Below, piece after piece: positions 22,357 through 33,242 of a stretch of DNA of 64,000 bases. Location: assembly GCF_003201205.1 (NCBI RefSeq), contig NZ_QICN01000011.1, forward strand, positions 1 through 64,000, written 5' to 3'. This stretch comes from Sinimarinibacterium flocculans. GTDB lineage: Bacteria; Pseudomonadota; Gammaproteobacteria; Nevskiales; Nevskiaceae. A program made the position numbers and the translations under genes. Positions within the stretch are counted from its first letter, which is position 1; each line of letters starts with the position of its first letter. Below the pieces are notes generated by a model. That model did not search any database. It was not told the DNA's origin and saw only the letters and a program-made list of their open reading frames with translations.

Positions 22357-23076
22357 GTGAGCGTCGCGCGTCCTTCCGGCCGCGCATCCGACCAGCTGCG
22401 TGCGGTCAGCATCGAACGCGGCTACACCCGACATGCGCCGGGCTCGGTCCTCGTGAGCTTCGGCGACACGCGCGTGCTGTGCACCGCCAGCATCGAAGAG
22501 CGTGGCCCGGCCTGGAAGAAGGACGGTGGCTGGGTCACGGCCGAGTACGGCATGTTGCCGGGCGCCACGCACACGCGTGGCCGGCGCGAAGCAGCGCAGG
22601 GCAAGCAGTCCGGCCGCACACAGGAAATCCAGCGACTGATCGGCCGTTCGCTGCGGGCCTGCGTCGATCTCAGCGCGCTGGGTACGGCGACGATCACCGT
22701 GGACTGTGACGTGCTGCAGGCCGACGGCGGCACCCGGACGGCCAGCATCACCGGCGCCTACGTCGCCCTGGTCGATGCCGTGGCCTCGCTGCGCAAGCGC
22801 GGCGTGCTCAAGCGCGACCCGCTCTTCGGCCAGGTGGCGGCCGTGTCGGTCGGCATCTATCGCGGCGAGCCGGTGCTCGACCTCGACTATGCCGAGGACT
22901 CGGACTGCGAGTGCGACATGAACGTGGTCATGAACGAGGCCGGGCAGTTCATCGAGGTGCAGGGCACGGCCGAAGGTCACGCCTTCCGTCGCGAGGAGCT
23001 CGACGCGCTGCTCGATCTCGCCAGCGGCGGCATCCGCGAGCTGATCGAGGCACAGCGGAGCGCGCTGGCGGGCTGA
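22357..23076 (+). CDS. rph: Ribonuclease PH
   Basis: 239 residues from GTG 22357 with GAGGA upstream. Phosphorolytic 3'-5' exoribonuclease that trims tRNA 3' ends. Signatures: [10 protein letters not shown] at the N-terminus, [23 protein letters not shown], and [19 protein letters not shown] carrying the metal-binding acids. Full family length with no damage seen. First gene of rph-rdgB-hemW. Confidence 0.96.
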   Translation: MSVARPSGRASDQLRAVSIERGYTRHAPGSVLVSFGDTRVLCTASIEERGPAWKKDGGWVTAEYGMLPGATHTRGRREAAQGKQSGRTQEIQRLIGRSLRACVDLSALGTATITVDCDVLQADGGTRTASITGAYVALVDAVASLRKRGVLKRDPLFGQVAAVSVGIYRGEPVLDLDYAEDSDCECDMNVVMNEAGQFIEVQGTAEGHAFRREELDALLDLASGGIRELIEAQRSALAG

Positions 23077-23080
23077 ACCG

Positions 23081-23686
23081 ATGCGCACGCGCACCGTCGT
23101 GCTTGCGAGCCACAACGCGAAGAAGCTCGCCGAGATGCAGGCGCTGCTGGCGCCGCTGGAGTGGCAGGTGCGCCTGGTCTCGGAGTTCAGCCGCGAGGCC
23201 CCCGAGGAAACCGGGGCGACGTTTGTCGAGAATGCGCTGATCAAGGCGCGACACGCGGCGGCGGTGTCCGGACTGCCCGCGATTGCCGACGATTCCGGGC
23301 TCGAGGTCGTCGTCCTCGGCGGCGCGCCCGGCGTCCATTCCGCGCGATACGGCGGCGCGCACGGCGATGACGACGCCAACAACCGCAAGCTGCTGCAGGC
23401 CCTCGAAGGGCGTTCCGAACACGAACGCGGCGCGCGCTTCGTCTGCGCGATGGCCTGCCTGCGCCATGCGGGCGACCCGGTGCCGGTGATCGCGCTCGGA
23501 CTGTGGTCGGGTCGCATCCTCGAAGCACCGTGCGGCAACCACGGCTTCGGCTACGACCCGCTGTTCTGGGTGCCGGATCAGGGCTGCAGCTCGGCCGAAC
23601 TCGACCCCTCGGTCAAGAACCGGATCTCGCACCGGGCACGCGCCACGCAATCCCTGCTGGCGCAGCTGCGCGAGACGGAGCTGTGA
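23081..23686 (+). CDS. rdgB: XTP/dITP diphosphatase (RdgB/HAM1)
   Basis: 201 residues. Hydrolyses non-canonical purine NTPs (XTP, ITP, dITP) to monophosphates and keeps them out of nucleic acids. Signatures: [16 protein letters not shown] near the start, [13 protein letters not shown] with the catalytic Asp, and [20 protein letters not shown]. Begins 4 bases after rph and overlaps hemW by 4 bases (GTGA). Confidence 0.96.
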   Translation: MRTRTVVLASHNAKKLAEMQALLAPLEWQVRLVSEFSREAPEETGATFVENALIKARHAAAVSGLPAIADDSGLEVVVLGGAPGVHSARYGGAHGDDDANNRKLLQALEGRSEHERGARFVCAMACLRHAGDPVPVIALGLWSGRILEAPCGNHGFGYDPLFWVPDQGCSSAELDPSVKNRISHRARATQSLLAQLRETEL

Positions 23687-24918
23687 ATCGCGACGCTCCG
23701 GACGCCACCCGCGAGGCCGCGGGCGAACCGCTGCCTCCGCGCCAGGACGCCGATCACAGCGGCCCGGGGGGGGCGGCGGTTCCGCTGAGCCTCTATGTGC
23801 ACTTTCCGTGGTGCGTGCAGAAATGTCCGTACTGCGATTTCAATTCCCACCCGCTGCGCGGCGCGCTGCCGGAAGACGCCTATGTGGACGCGCTGCTGCG
23901 TGATCTCGATTTCGAGCTGGCCGAGGGGGAGCGCCGGCCGCTGATCTCGATCTTCATGGGGGGCGGCACGCCCAGCCTGTTCTCCGACCGCAGCATCGGA
24001 CGTCTGCTGGAGCAGGTAAGTCGCCGGCTGTCCTTTTCGAAGGGCATCGAGATCACGCTCGAAGCCAATCCGGGCACCGCCGAGGCCGGTCACTTCCGGG
24101 GCTATCGCGCCGCGGGGGTGAACCGGCTGTCGATGGGCATCCAGAGCCTCGACGACGCTCAGCTCAAGCGGCTGGGACGCATCCACGACGCCGCCGAAGC
24201 CGTGCAGGCGTACGCCAGCGCGCGCGACGCCGGCTTCGACAACATCAACCTCGACCTGATGTACGCGCTGCCGCAGCAGGAGCTCGCCGGCGCGCTCGCC
24301 GACCTCGACGGCCTGATCGCCCTGCAGCCGGAGCACCTGTCCTGGTATCAGCTCACGCTGGAGCCGAACACCGCCTTCGGCGCGAATCCGCCGCCAGTGC
24401 CGGATGACGATACGGGCTGGGCGATGCAGGAGGCCGGGCAGCAGCGGTTGGCCGCGGCCGGCTATGCGCAGTACGAAATCTCTGCCTACGCCCGCGGTGG
24501 CCGCCAGGCGCGACACAACCGCAACTACTGGGAGTTCGGCGACTACCTGGGTATCGGCGCCGGTGCGCACGGCAAGTCCACGGCTGCCGCACCGTTCGCC
24601 ATCCGTCGCCGCGCGCGTCACAAGCACCCCCGGCACTACCAGCAGCACGCCGGCGGCGCGGCGGCCCTGCAGACGCAGCAATCCGTGCCGGCAGCCGAAC
24701 GGCCGTTCGAGTTCATGATGAACGCACTGCGCCTCAACGAGGGATTCGCCCCGGCGCTGTACACCACGCGGACCGGCCTGGTGTGGGATCCGCTGACCCC
24801 GGCCGTGCAAGCCGCGCAGCGGCGCGGGATGCTGGAGGCGGATGGACAGACGGTGCGCCCCACCGCGCTGGGCCGCCGCTACCTGAACGGCCTGCTGCAG
24901 CTGTTCCTGGAACCCTGA
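23683..24918 (+). CDS. hemW: Radical SAM haem chaperone HemW
   Basis: 411 residues from GTG 23683, overlapping the rdgB stop. The SAM cluster motif is [10 protein letters not shown] (C-X3-C-X2-C-F, the HemW/HemN form), near residues 42-51; GGGTPSLF and [19 protein letters not shown] follow. The C-terminal HemN-type domain ([15 protein letters not shown]) is present. Lacks the extended HemN N-terminus, so it is HemW (haem chaperone) rather than coproporphyrinogen dehydrogenase. The first ~35 residues are Pro/Asp-rich and variable. Confidence 0.92.
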   Translation: MNRDAPDATREAAGEPLPPRQDADHSGPGGAAVPLSLYVHFPWCVQKCPYCDFNSHPLRGALPEDAYVDALLRDLDFELAEGERRPLISIFMGGGTPSLFSDRSIGRLLEQVSRRLSFSKGIEITLEANPGTAEAGHFRGYRAAGVNRLSMGIQSLDDAQLKRLGRIHDAAEAVQAYASARDAGFDNINLDLMYALPQQELAGALADLDGLIALQPEHLSWYQLTLEPNTAFGANPPPVPDDDTGWAMQEAGQQRLAAAGYAQYEISAYARGGRQARHNRNYWEFGDYLGIGAGAHGKSTAAAPFAIRRRARHKHPRHYQQHAGGAAALQTQQSVPAAERPFEFMMNALRLNEGFAPALYTTRTGLVWDPLTPAVQAAQRRGMLEADGQTVRPTALGRRYLNGLLQLFLEP

Positions 24919-24942
24919 ACCGGACGTTCGAGAACGCCATCG

Positions 24943-25128
24943 ATGCTCGAAGAAGCCGTCGTCACCTGCCCGGCCTGCTGGCAGGACATCGTGCTCGAAC
25001 TTTACCTGTCCGGCGGCTCGGCCCGTTACGCCGAGGACTGCCCGGTGTGCTGCCGTCCGATGACCGTGAGCCTGCATGTCGACAATGAGGGCGGCTTCGA
25101 GGTCTCGGTGGAGCCGGAGTCCGGTTGA
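24943..25128 (+). CDS. CPXCG-motif cysteine-rich protein
   Basis: 61 residues, the usual length. Two CxxC pairs, CPACW near 9-13 and CPVCC near 33-37, suggest a zinc ribbon. Family members are small acidic proteins of unknown role common in gammaproteobacteria. Lies between hemW and the rpmE promoter. Confidence 0.85.
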   Translation: MLEEAVVTCPACWQDIVLELYLSGGSARYAEDCPVCCRPMTVSLHVDNEGGFEVSVEPESG

Positions 25129-25139
25129 GAAGCCGGTGC

Positions 25140-25168
25140 TTGCGGAGATGCGTCCGCTCTACTAGAAT
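25140..25168 (+). promoter_or_regulatory. Promoter of rpmE
   Basis: -35 TTGCGG (25140-25145) and -10 TAGAAT (25163-25168) with 17-bp spacing, giving a start about 38 bases before the rpmE ATG. Confidence 0.6.
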
Positions 25169-25212
25169 TCGCGCCCTTTCGCGTTTTGCGACCCGGACTT
25201 GATGGTGTTCCG

Positions 25213-25422
25213 ATGAAAGAAGGTATCCACCCGACGTACACGGAAACGACCGTGACCTGCAGCTGCGGCAACTCGTTCACGACGCGTTCGACCAGCGGCG
25301 CCCCGACCATGCAGATCGAAGTCTGCGCGGCCTGCCACCCGTTCTATACGGGCAAGCAGAAGGTCATGGACGTCGGCGGCCGCGTCGACAAGTTCAAGAA
25401 GCGTTACGGCAAGGCGGCCTGA
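25213..25422 (+). CDS. rpmE: 50S ribosomal protein L31 (zinc-binding type)
   Basis: 69 residues from ATG 25213 (MKEGIHPTY), preceded by a weak GATGGTG-like region. The zinc-type cysteines are present in TCSCGN and VCAACHPF. C-terminus [12 protein letters not shown] is typical. Own promoter and a strong terminator make it monocistronic. Confidence 0.97.
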   Translation: MKEGIHPTYTETTVTCSCGNSFTTRSTSGAPTMQIEVCAACHPFYTGKQKVMDVGGRVDKFKKRYGKAA

Positions 25423-25439
25423 GCCTCCTGCCAGCGACG

Positions 25440-25466
25440 AAAAAGCCGCGCATGCGCGGCTTTTTT
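25440..25466 (+). terminator. Rho-independent terminator after rpmE
   Basis: AAAAAGCCGCGC-AT-GCGCGGCTTTTTT: a 9-10 bp GC stem flanked by an A-run and a T-run, 18 bases past the rpmE stop. The symmetric A/T tails could also stop transcripts from the other strand. Confidence 0.93.
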
Positions 25467-25696
25467 GTTGCGCCGCTCTCGCGCGGCACGATCGTTGCGG
25501 AGGGCAGTGCTGGAAGCACGCGCCCGAATATCGCTATCCTTGCGGCCGGATTACGCCGTTCCCCAGCCGCCCGAGTCTCGCCGCGCGCACTGATCGCGAC
25601 GGCGCAGGCCTGTGGGAGCGGTCGGCGCACCGCCCGGAGCGTCGACAGGAACATCGAAGTTCGCGCATTTTCTTCTTCAGACAAGGGGTTTTCGAG

Positions 25697-26989
<1,293 letters not shown>

Positions 26990-27010
26990 TCTGCCGCTGG
27001 ATGCACCAGA

Positions 27011-27035
27011 CGCCCGGCACCTGCCGGGCGTTTTT
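27011..27035 (+). terminator. Rho-independent terminator after gltA
   Basis: CGCCCGGCA-CC-TGCCGGGCG followed by TTTTT, 22 bases past gltA. Its last T overlaps the stop codon of the convergent gene at 27035. Confidence 0.93.
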
Positions 27036-27628
27036 CATGGCGCTCCCGCTGCGAGCCGTTCGGCCTCGGCGTAGTCGAGACGGCGGAAAGGCCGCCCGTC
27101 GAGGGGATTGACCGGGGCCCGGCGCAATCCGTCCTCGGGAAACACCGCGATGTCGACGCCGCAGTCGTCGAGATCGAGTCGCAGCAACGCCACGCGCTGT
27201 TCCCGCCCGTCGGACAGGCGATACAGTCGTTCGGCCGGCTCGAAATCCACACCCCTGTCGAGCAGCGCGATGTCGACCGCCTCGGCCGCGTCGCTGAAGA
27301 CGTGCAGCTGCACGCGATGCGCCGAGGTCACCGCACCGCTGACGACGGCCCCGACCAGCCGCGGCGAGAACGCATCCAGCAATCGCATCGCCGCCAGTGC
27401 CGCCCGACGTAGCCGGTGCAGCTGCTGCACGTAGTCGTCACCGCCGAACAGGCGTTGATAGTCGATCACGGCCGCGTGGATCGCCGCGTTGTCCGGCAGC
27501 GGCGCGTTGGGTGGCAACCCGAGCCGCTGCGCAGCCTTGCGCTTGGCCTGGCGATAGTCCGTGAGCAGGTCAACGCAAACGATGCGCGCCGCTTCCTCGA
27601 TGACCCCTGAGCGCTCCCGATGATTCAT
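27035..27628 (-). CDS. Conserved protein, nucleotidyltransferase-fold-like
   Basis: 197 residues from ATG 27628 (GAATCATCGGGAG context); the much longer open frame upstream is an artefact over ponA. The N-terminal half is helical (DYRQAKRKAAQRLGL ... VQQLHRLRRAALAAMRLL). The C-terminal half has LVGAVVSGAVTSAHRVQLHVFSDAAEAVDIALLDRGVDF, reminiscent of a nucleotidyltransferase-like core, but the GS-D-x-D motif is not intact. Function unknown. Convergent with gltA. Confidence 0.55.
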   Translation of the reverse strand: MNHRERSGVIEEAARIVCVDLLTDYRQAKRKAAQRLGLPPNAPLPDNAAIHAAVIDYQRLFGGDDYVQQLHRLRRAALAAMRLLDAFSPRLVGAVVSGAVTSAHRVQLHVFSDAAEAVDIALLDRGVDFEPAERLYRLSDGREQRVALLRLDLDDCGVDIAVFPEDGLRRAPVNPLDGRPFRRLDYAEAERLAAGAP

Positions 27629-27656
27629 CTGCGTCCGGCAGATAAACGGGGTCGCT

Positions 27657-27712
27657 CTGCTTGTTTCAAAAGGCGGCGCCATGGATGGCGCCGGCTTGTA
27701 CAGGACGTACAC
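27657..27712 (+). repeat. 56-bp dispersed repeat, copy 1
   Basis: Matches 53094-53149 at 52 of 56 positions. It contains the hairpin CGGCGCCAT-GG-ATGGCGCCG and ends TGTACAGGACGTACAC directly before an ATG. Here it lies between two minus-strand genes and does not serve as a leader for an annotated gene. Confidence 0.85.
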
Positions 27713-27716
27713 ATGC

Positions 27717-30110
27717 TCAGAACAGTTCCTGCAGCCCGTTGCGCTCGTCACGGTGCTGTTGCGGATTCTCCATCGCCGGCGGAATCGCGTTCTGCGGAAC
27801 GGTTTCGAAGATCGCATCCGGATCGCCGGCCGCGGCCAGGAAACCGGTCTCACGATCGATGCGCACGTTGACGAGCCCGGGAGGGCGCGGCGCGCGTTCC
27901 TGCGGCACGCCGTCCAGCGCCACCCGCATGTAGTCCATCCAGGCCGGCAACGCGGCGCGACCGCCGACCTCGCCGCGCCCGAGCGGCGTCGGCTGGTCGA
28001 ATCCGACCCAGACCACGGCGACGTGGTGGCGCTGGAAGCCGTTGAACCAGGCGTCGGTCTCGTCGTTGGTCGTGCCGGTCTTTCCGGCCAGATCGTTGCG
28101 CTGGAGCTGCGCCACCTTGGCCGCGGTGCCACGGACGGTCACATCGTGCAGCATATCGCCGACCAGCCAGGCCACCGCGGGATCGACGGCCTGCTCCGCC
28201 GGCAGCCACTCGGCCTCGGCTTCGTCGGCAACGGCGGTCGGCAGCGGCGTCGGCTGCGTTTCGTCCGCCACCGGCGGTGGCAGCAGGCATTCGGGACAGG
28301 CGCGGCGCGGCTGCGCCCGCTCGACGATCTCGCCGGCGCTGTCGCGCACTTCGACGATCACGTACGGATCGACGACGAAGCCGCCGTTGGCGATCGTCGC
28401 ATAGCCCCTGGCCATCTCCAGCGGCGTGAACACCGCGCTGCCGAGCGCCATGGTCAGATCGCGCGGCAGGCGATCCGCCGGCAGGCCGAAGCGCGGGATG
28501 AAGTCGAGCGCCGTGTCGATGCCGATTCCCATCAGCAGCCGGATCGAGACGAGGTTGCGCGACTGCACCAGCGCTTCGCGCAGGCGCATCGGCCCCTTGA
28601 TGTCGCCCCCGTAGTTCTCGGGGCGCCAGGTGGATTCGAGTCGCGGATCGTCGAAGACCACTGGCGCATCGAGCAGTACCGATGCCGGCGTGTAGCCATG
28701 GGCCATCGCCGTGGCGTACAGAAACGGCTTGAAGCCGGATCCGGCCTGGCGTCGGGCCTGGGTCACCCGGTTGAACTTGCCGGCGAAGAAGTCGAAGCCA
28801 CCGACCAGGGCCTCGATGGCCCCATCGTCGGGGTTCAGTGCCACTAGCGCCCCCTGCGCCTCCGGAATCTGCGCCAGACGCGGTGCATCGCCGCTCGAGT
28901 CGATACGCACGACGTCACCCGGCGCCAGCCCCGCGGCATCGAGCTTCGCCCAGGCAAAGCTCTCGTCACCGAGCGTCAGCGGCCCCGAAGCGGTCAGCAA
29001 CGCCAGCTCGTTTCCATCGAACGCCTGGACCACAGCTGCCTGCAGCCCGCCGACCGGCGCATAGCGGCCCAGGGCCGCGGTGAACTCGGGGGACTGCGGC
29101 TGCGCCAGCAGCTCGGCCGGGATGCGCGCCTCGGTGCCGCGCCAGCCGTGGCGCCGGTCGTACTCGAGCAGCGCCTGGCGCAAGGCGGCATTCGCGGCCG
29201 TCTGCCGGCTCGCGTCGACGGTCGTGGTGACGTTCAGCCCCCGGCTATAGGCCTCCTCGCCGAAACGCGCGACCATCTCGGCCCGGACCATCTCGGCAAC
29301 GTAGTCGGCCTCGACCTCGACCTGTGGGCGGTAGGGCTGCACGACGAGCGGCTCGGCGACGGCCTCCTCGTACTCGGCCCTGGAGATATAGCCGAGTTCA
29401 CGCATGCGACGCAGCACATAGTCGCGTCGCTCGGTGGCCCGCACCGGGTTGGCCACCGGGTTGTCGCGCGAGGGCGCCTTGGGCAGGCCTGCGATCACCG
29501 CGGTCTCGCCGAGCGACAGGCTGCCGACGTCCCGCCCGAAGTAGACCAGGGCGGCCGCGCCGACGCCGTAAGCACGTTCGCCAAGGAAGATCTTGTTGAG
29601 GTACAGCGCCATGATCTGCGGCTTGTCGAGCTCGCGCTCGATTCTCAAAGCCAGCAGGATCTCCTTGAATTTACGGGTGAAGGTGCGCTCGCTGCTGAGA
29701 AAGACGTTGCGCGCCAGCTGCATCGTGATGGTGCTGCCGCCCTGCGACTTCTCGCCAGTCGCCGCGTACTTGAGGGCTGCACGCAGCAGCCCCTGCCAGT
29801 CGACGCCGGGATGCTCGAAGAAGCGGTCGTCCTCGGCGGCGAGGAACGCCTGCACAACCCGTGGCGGCAGATCCTCGAAACGCAGCAGCGCCCTGCGCTC
29901 GCTGCCGAATTCGCCCATCAGCTTGCCGTCGCGGCTGTAGATGCGCAGCGGCACCGAGAGCTGCAGCTCCCGAAGGCTGGCGACCGACGGCAGGTCGCGC
30001 CCGTAATAGTGGGCGGCGCCGAACAGGGCGGCCACAGCTAAAGCCGCGAGCAGCAGCGCGGCCGCGAGCAGCCACAGCAGCACGCGCAGCGCGGGCTTGT
30101 CGAGGGTCAT
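27717..30110 (-). CDS. mrcA: Penicillin-binding protein 1A
   Basis: 797 residues. Bifunctional cell-wall synthase: N-terminal membrane anchor (LLWLLAAALLLAALAVAALF), glycosyltransferase 51 domain (about 50-225; EDDRFFEHPGVD with the catalytic Glu, and GGSTITMQLARN), an OB-like insert, and the transpeptidase domain with SGFKP (catalytic Ser, S-x-x-K), SRN and KTGTTND. Divergent from pilMNOPQ, the ponA-pil arrangement standard in pseudomonads and xanthomonads. Confidence 0.96.
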   Translation of the reverse strand: MTLDKPALRVLLWLLAAALLLAALAVAALFGAAHYYGRDLPSVASLRELQLSVPLRIYSRDGKLMGEFGSERRALLRFEDLPPRVVQAFLAAEDDRFFEHPGVDWQGLLRAALKYAATGEKSQGGSTITMQLARNVFLSSERTFTRKFKEILLALRIERELDKPQIMALYLNKIFLGERAYGVGAAALVYFGRDVGSLSLGETAVIAGLPKAPSRDNPVANPVRATERRDYVLRRMRELGYISRAEYEEAVAEPLVVQPYRPQVEVEADYVAEMVRAEMVARFGEEAYSRGLNVTTTVDASRQTAANAALRQALLEYDRRHGWRGTEARIPAELLAQPQSPEFTAALGRYAPVGGLQAAVVQAFDGNELALLTASGPLTLGDESFAWAKLDAAGLAPGDVVRIDSSGDAPRLAQIPEAQGALVALNPDDGAIEALVGGFDFFAGKFNRVTQARRQAGSGFKPFLYATAMAHGYTPASVLLDAPVVFDDPRLESTWRPENYGGDIKGPMRLREALVQSRNLVSIRLLMGIGIDTALDFIPRFGLPADRLPRDLTMALGSAVFTPLEMARGYATIANGGFVVDPYVIVEVRDSAGEIVERAQPRRACPECLLPPPVADETQPTPLPTAVADEAEAEWLPAEQAVDPAVAWLVGDMLHDVTVRGTAAKVAQLQRNDLAGKTGTTNDETDAWFNGFQRHHVAVVWVGFDQPTPLGRGEVGGRAALPAWMDYMRVALDGVPQERAPRPPGLVNVRIDRETGFLAAAGDPDAIFETVPQNAIPPAMENPQQHRDERNGLQELF

Positions 30111-30186
30111 CGCAGAACGTTTGGGACGGTGAAAAGCTTCAGAAATGTTTGCAGCTTGATCAGGTATTTGCCGCAGGAACTTCTAG

Positions 30187-30214
30187 TTGCGCAGTAGCAA
30201 TATTGCGCTATAGT
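30187..30214 (+). promoter_or_regulatory. Putative promoter of the pilMNOPQ operon
   Basis: -35 TTGCGC (30187-30192), 16-bp spacer, -10 TATAGT (30209-30214), 66 bases before the pilM ATG. The surrounding divergent region to ponA is AT-rich by local standards. Confidence 0.45.
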
Positions 30215-30280
30215 ACGGCGCGATGCGGGAAGAGTCTTTCTTTCCCGTGGGGGATTGTCAACGAAGCGGCACGGGGCGCC

Positions 30281-31369
30281 ATGGCCAGCCTGCAAACGTT
30301 GTTCGGCAAGGGAAGCAAGGGACTGATCGGACTGGATATCAGCTCCAGTGCCGTGAAGCTCCTCGAGCTTTCACGCAAAGGTACGCGCTACCACGTGGAA
30401 GCGTACGCGGTCGAACCGTTGCCGCCTGGCGCGGTCGCCGACAAGCAGATCGCCGACCCCAAGCCGGTCGGCGAGACGATCGCGCGCGCGATCAGCCGTG
30501 CCGGAACGCGCACGCGCGAAGCGGCCGTCGCCGTCGCCGGTGCATCGGTGATTACCAAGATCGTCGAAATGCCGAGCATGCTCTCCGGAGACGATATGGA
30601 AGAGCAGATCAAGGCCGAAGCCGATCAGTACATCCCCTATCCCATCGACGAGGTCAGCCTCGATTTCGAGGTGCTGGGTGCGAGCGCGAAGAACACCGAC
30701 GCCGTGGACGTCGTGCTGGCCGCGTGCCGCAAGGAGCAGGTCGAGCGACTGTGCGCTGCCGTCGACATCGCCGGGCTGAAGACGCGCGTCGTCGACGTCG
30801 AGGCGTACGCGCTGGAGAACGCCTGCCAGTTCCTCGCGCACCAGATGCCGGACGGCGGCCGCGGCCGCACCGTCGCCGTGGTCGACATGGGCGCAACGAC
30901 GACTTCGGTGCTGATCCTGCACGACCTGAAGACGATCTACACGCGCGACCAGGCCTTCGGCGGCCGCCAGCTGACCGAAGACATCATGCGCACCTACGGG
31001 ATGTCGCAGGAGGAAGCGCTCAAGGCCAAGCGCAGCGGCAATCTGCCGGAGGGATACGAAACCGAGATCCTCGCGCACTTCGTCTCCGACATGGCGCAGC
31101 AGATCGACCGCTCGCTGCAATTCTTCTTCTCCGCAGTCACGCAGTACAGCGCGATCGACCAGATCGTGCTCGCAGGCGGTTGCGCGCACATCGCGGGTGT
31201 CGACGCCAATGTTCAGGAGCGTCTGCAGATTCCGACGGTCGTCGCGCGGCCGTTCGCGCAGATGAGCGTCGCCTCCCGCGCCAAGCCTGCCAACCTCGCC
31301 CAGGAAGAGGCCTCGTTGCTGATTGCGGCCGGTCTGGCCTACCGCGCATTCGACGAGGAGAAGGCATGA
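30281..31369 (+). CDS. pilM: Type IV pilus assembly protein PilM
   Basis: 362 residues from ATG 30281. Cytoplasmic actin-like ATPase-fold protein that binds the N-terminal tail of PilN and links the inner-membrane alignment complex to the motor. Nucleotide-binding loops GLDISSSAVKLLEL near 14 and VVDMGATTTSVLIL near 205; LAGGCAHIAGVD is the adenosine motif. First gene of the operon. Confidence 0.95.
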   Translation: MASLQTLFGKGSKGLIGLDISSSAVKLLELSRKGTRYHVEAYAVEPLPPGAVADKQIADPKPVGETIARAISRAGTRTREAAVAVAGASVITKIVEMPSMLSGDDMEEQIKAEADQYIPYPIDEVSLDFEVLGASAKNTDAVDVVLAACRKEQVERLCAAVDIAGLKTRVVDVEAYALENACQFLAHQMPDGGRGRTVAVVDMGATTTSVLILHDLKTIYTRDQAFGGRQLTEDIMRTYGMSQEEALKAKRSGNLPEGYETEILAHFVSDMAQQIDRSLQFFFSAVTQYSAIDQIVLAGGCAHIAGVDANVQERLQIPTVVARPFAQMSVASRAKPANLAQEEASLLIAAGLAYRAFDEEKA

Positions 31370-31445
31370 CAGGTTCGTCCCTCACGAATTTGCACGGCGC
31401 CGTGCCTGTCCTCGCCATCCGGGACGGCAGGTCCGGGAGCGTCCG

Positions 31446-32045
31446 ATGACGACGCATATCAACCTGCTGGACTGGCGCAAGGCACGCCGCGAGAAACGCA
31501 AGCAGGACTTCATCGCAAGCATCGGCCTGGGTGTCGCCGTTGCGGGCGGTCTGGTCGCAGCCGGCTGGATGCTGGTCAGCGGCCAGCTGAGCTACCAGGA
31601 GTCGCGGAACGCCTACCTGCGCGCGGAAATCAAGGAGATGGACAAGCAGCTCACCGAAATCCAGGAACTGGAGCGCGTCCGTTCGAACCTCATCGCACGC
31701 ATGCGCGTCATCGAGGAGCTGGAGGCTAGCCGCACGGCATCGGTGCATTTCTTCGACGAGATCGTCAATACGCTGCCCGAGGGCGTCAATCTCACCAGCC
31801 TCAGGCAACAAGGGGCGAACGTGACGCTCGACGGTATCGCCGAGTCGAACGGGCGCATCTCGACCTACATGAAGAACCTCGATGCCTCACCCTGGTTCTC
31901 GGATCCGCGCCTGGTGGTCATCAAGACCGACGAGAAGGATCAACGCAGGCAAGCGCAGTTCACCTTGCAGGTCAAGCGCCTGACACAGCCGAAATCGGCT
32001 GACAACGCCCCGGCAGATGCGGAGGGCGAAGAGGTGGTCGGATGA
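31446..32045 (+). CDS. pilN: Type IV pilus assembly protein PilN
   Basis: 199 residues. The N-terminus holds INLLDWRKARREK, the INLLPWR-type tail that docks into PilM, then a transmembrane helix (ASIGLGVAVAGGLVAAGWMLV) and a coiled coil leading to a periplasmic ferredoxin-like domain. Overlaps pilO by 4 bases (ATGA). A 76-base gap separates it from pilM. Confidence 0.95.
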   Translation: MTTHINLLDWRKARREKRKQDFIASIGLGVAVAGGLVAAGWMLVSGQLSYQESRNAYLRAEIKEMDKQLTEIQELERVRSNLIARMRVIEELEASRTASVHFFDEIVNTLPEGVNLTSLRQQGANVTLDGIAESNGRISTYMKNLDASPWFSDPRLVVIKTDEKDQRRQAQFTLQVKRLTQPKSADNAPADAEGEEVVG

Positions 32046-32707
32046 ACGCCCAGGAAATCATCCAGCAGCTGCAGACGCTCGACGCCCAGAATCCGGGCGC
32101 TTGGCCGCGCTGGGTGCGCATCGCGGCAGTGATCCTCACCGGGGTGGTCCTGTTCGTTGCGGGCATCTGGTTCGTGATCAGACCCGTGTACGAACAGGTA
32201 CAGACGGCCAAGACGCAGGAACAGACGTTGTTTCAGGAGCTCGATACCAAGCAGAAGAAAGTCGCAGCCATCGACGCCTACCGCGAGCAGCTCAAGGAGA
32301 TGGAGCGCCAGTTCGGCGACATGCTCAAGCAGCTCCCGAGTCGCGCCGAGGTGGCGAACCTGCTCAACGACATCTCGCAGAAGCGCGTGGAAGCGAGCCT
32401 CGAGGAGGAGCTGTTCCAGCCCACCGGCGAAGTTCCAAAGGAGTTCTATGCCGCGATCCCCAACAAGATCGTGGTCGTCGGCGACTATCACGAAATGGGC
32501 AACTTCGTCAGCGCGGTCGCTGCGTTGCCGCGTATCGTCACGATCGAGGACGTCGAGATCAAAGGTGCTGCTGGCAACTCGCGCAATGCGCCCGTCGTCG
32601 GGCCGACGACGCTGCGCATGACCGCGACCGCCCAGACCTATCGCTATCTCGATGACGAGGAGATTGAGGCAGCGAAACCGAAGAAACCGGCCGGGAGACG
32701 GCGATGA
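32042..32707 (+). CDS. pilO: Type IV pilus assembly protein PilO
   Basis: 221 residues: short cytoplasmic start, one transmembrane helix (WVRIAAVILTGVVLFVAGIWFVI), a coiled coil (QTAKTQEQTLFQELDTKQKKVAAI) and a periplasmic ferredoxin-like domain. Pairs with PilN in the inner-membrane alignment complex. Overlaps pilP by 4 bases. Confidence 0.95.
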   Translation: MNAQEIIQQLQTLDAQNPGAWPRWVRIAAVILTGVVLFVAGIWFVIRPVYEQVQTAKTQEQTLFQELDTKQKKVAAIDAYREQLKEMERQFGDMLKQLPSRAEVANLLNDISQKRVEASLEEELFQPTGEVPKEFYAAIPNKIVVVGDYHEMGNFVSAVAALPRIVTIEDVEIKGAAGNSRNAPVVGPTTLRMTATAQTYRYLDDEEIEAAKPKKPAGRRR

Positions 32708-33210
32708 GGCGCGCGCTCCTGACAGTGACCAGCGCGGCGCTGCTGTTGAGCGCCTGCAGCGACGACATGTCCGATCTGCGTCGTGATGTCGCTGCGATCA
32801 AGGCACGAACCTCAAGCAAGATTCCGCCAATCCCGCAGCCCAAGCAGTTCGAGCCGTTCACCTACGTTCCGGGCGATCGCCGCGACCCGTTCGTGGAGGT
32901 AATCGTTCCCAATCGTGCAGCCAATACTGCCGGACCTCGACCGGACCTGAACCGGAACCGGGAACCGCTCGAGGAGTTTCCGCTCGACGCGCTGCGCATG
33001 ATGGGGACCATCAGCACCCCCAGAGGGGTGTTCGCGCTGATCAAGGCGCCGGACAACGTGATTCACCGCGTGACCTTGAAGAATTACATGGGGCAGAACT
33101 ACGGCCAGATCGTCTCGATCACGCCGACCGAAGTCAGCCTGCAGGAACTGGTCGAAGACGGGTTCGGCGGCTGGACGCAGCGCACGGCCAGTGTGGCGCT
33201 GACCGAGTAA
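32704..33210 (+). CDS. pilP: Type IV pilus lipoprotein PilP
   Basis: 168 residues. The lipobox is LLLSAC near residue 18. After an unstructured stretch the beta-sandwich homology region starts near EFPLDALRMMGTISTPRGVFALIKAPD and binds the N0 domain of the PilQ secretin, tying inner- and outer-membrane parts of the machine. Confidence 0.94.
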   Translation: MRRALLTVTSAALLLSACSDDMSDLRRDVAAIKARTSSKIPPIPQPKQFEPFTYVPGDRRDPFVEVIVPNRAANTAGPRPDLNRNREPLEEFPLDALRMMGTISTPRGVFALIKAPDNVIHRVTLKNYMGQNYGQIVSITPTEVSLQELVEDGFGGWTQRTASVALTE

Positions 33211-33242
33211 GGGAAACGCGAGAGGCTCCAGGGAGTTTTCAA

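Noticed and set aside
27035-28132. A 365-residue start for the minus-strand gene next to gltA
   Set aside because: The extra N-terminus is antisense/out-of-frame to ponA; ATG 27628 begins the coherent protein.
30223-31449. A 408-residue plus-strand frame over pilM in another phase
   Set aside because: Arg/Ala/Gly-rich shadow of pilM, which has clear family motifs in its own frame.
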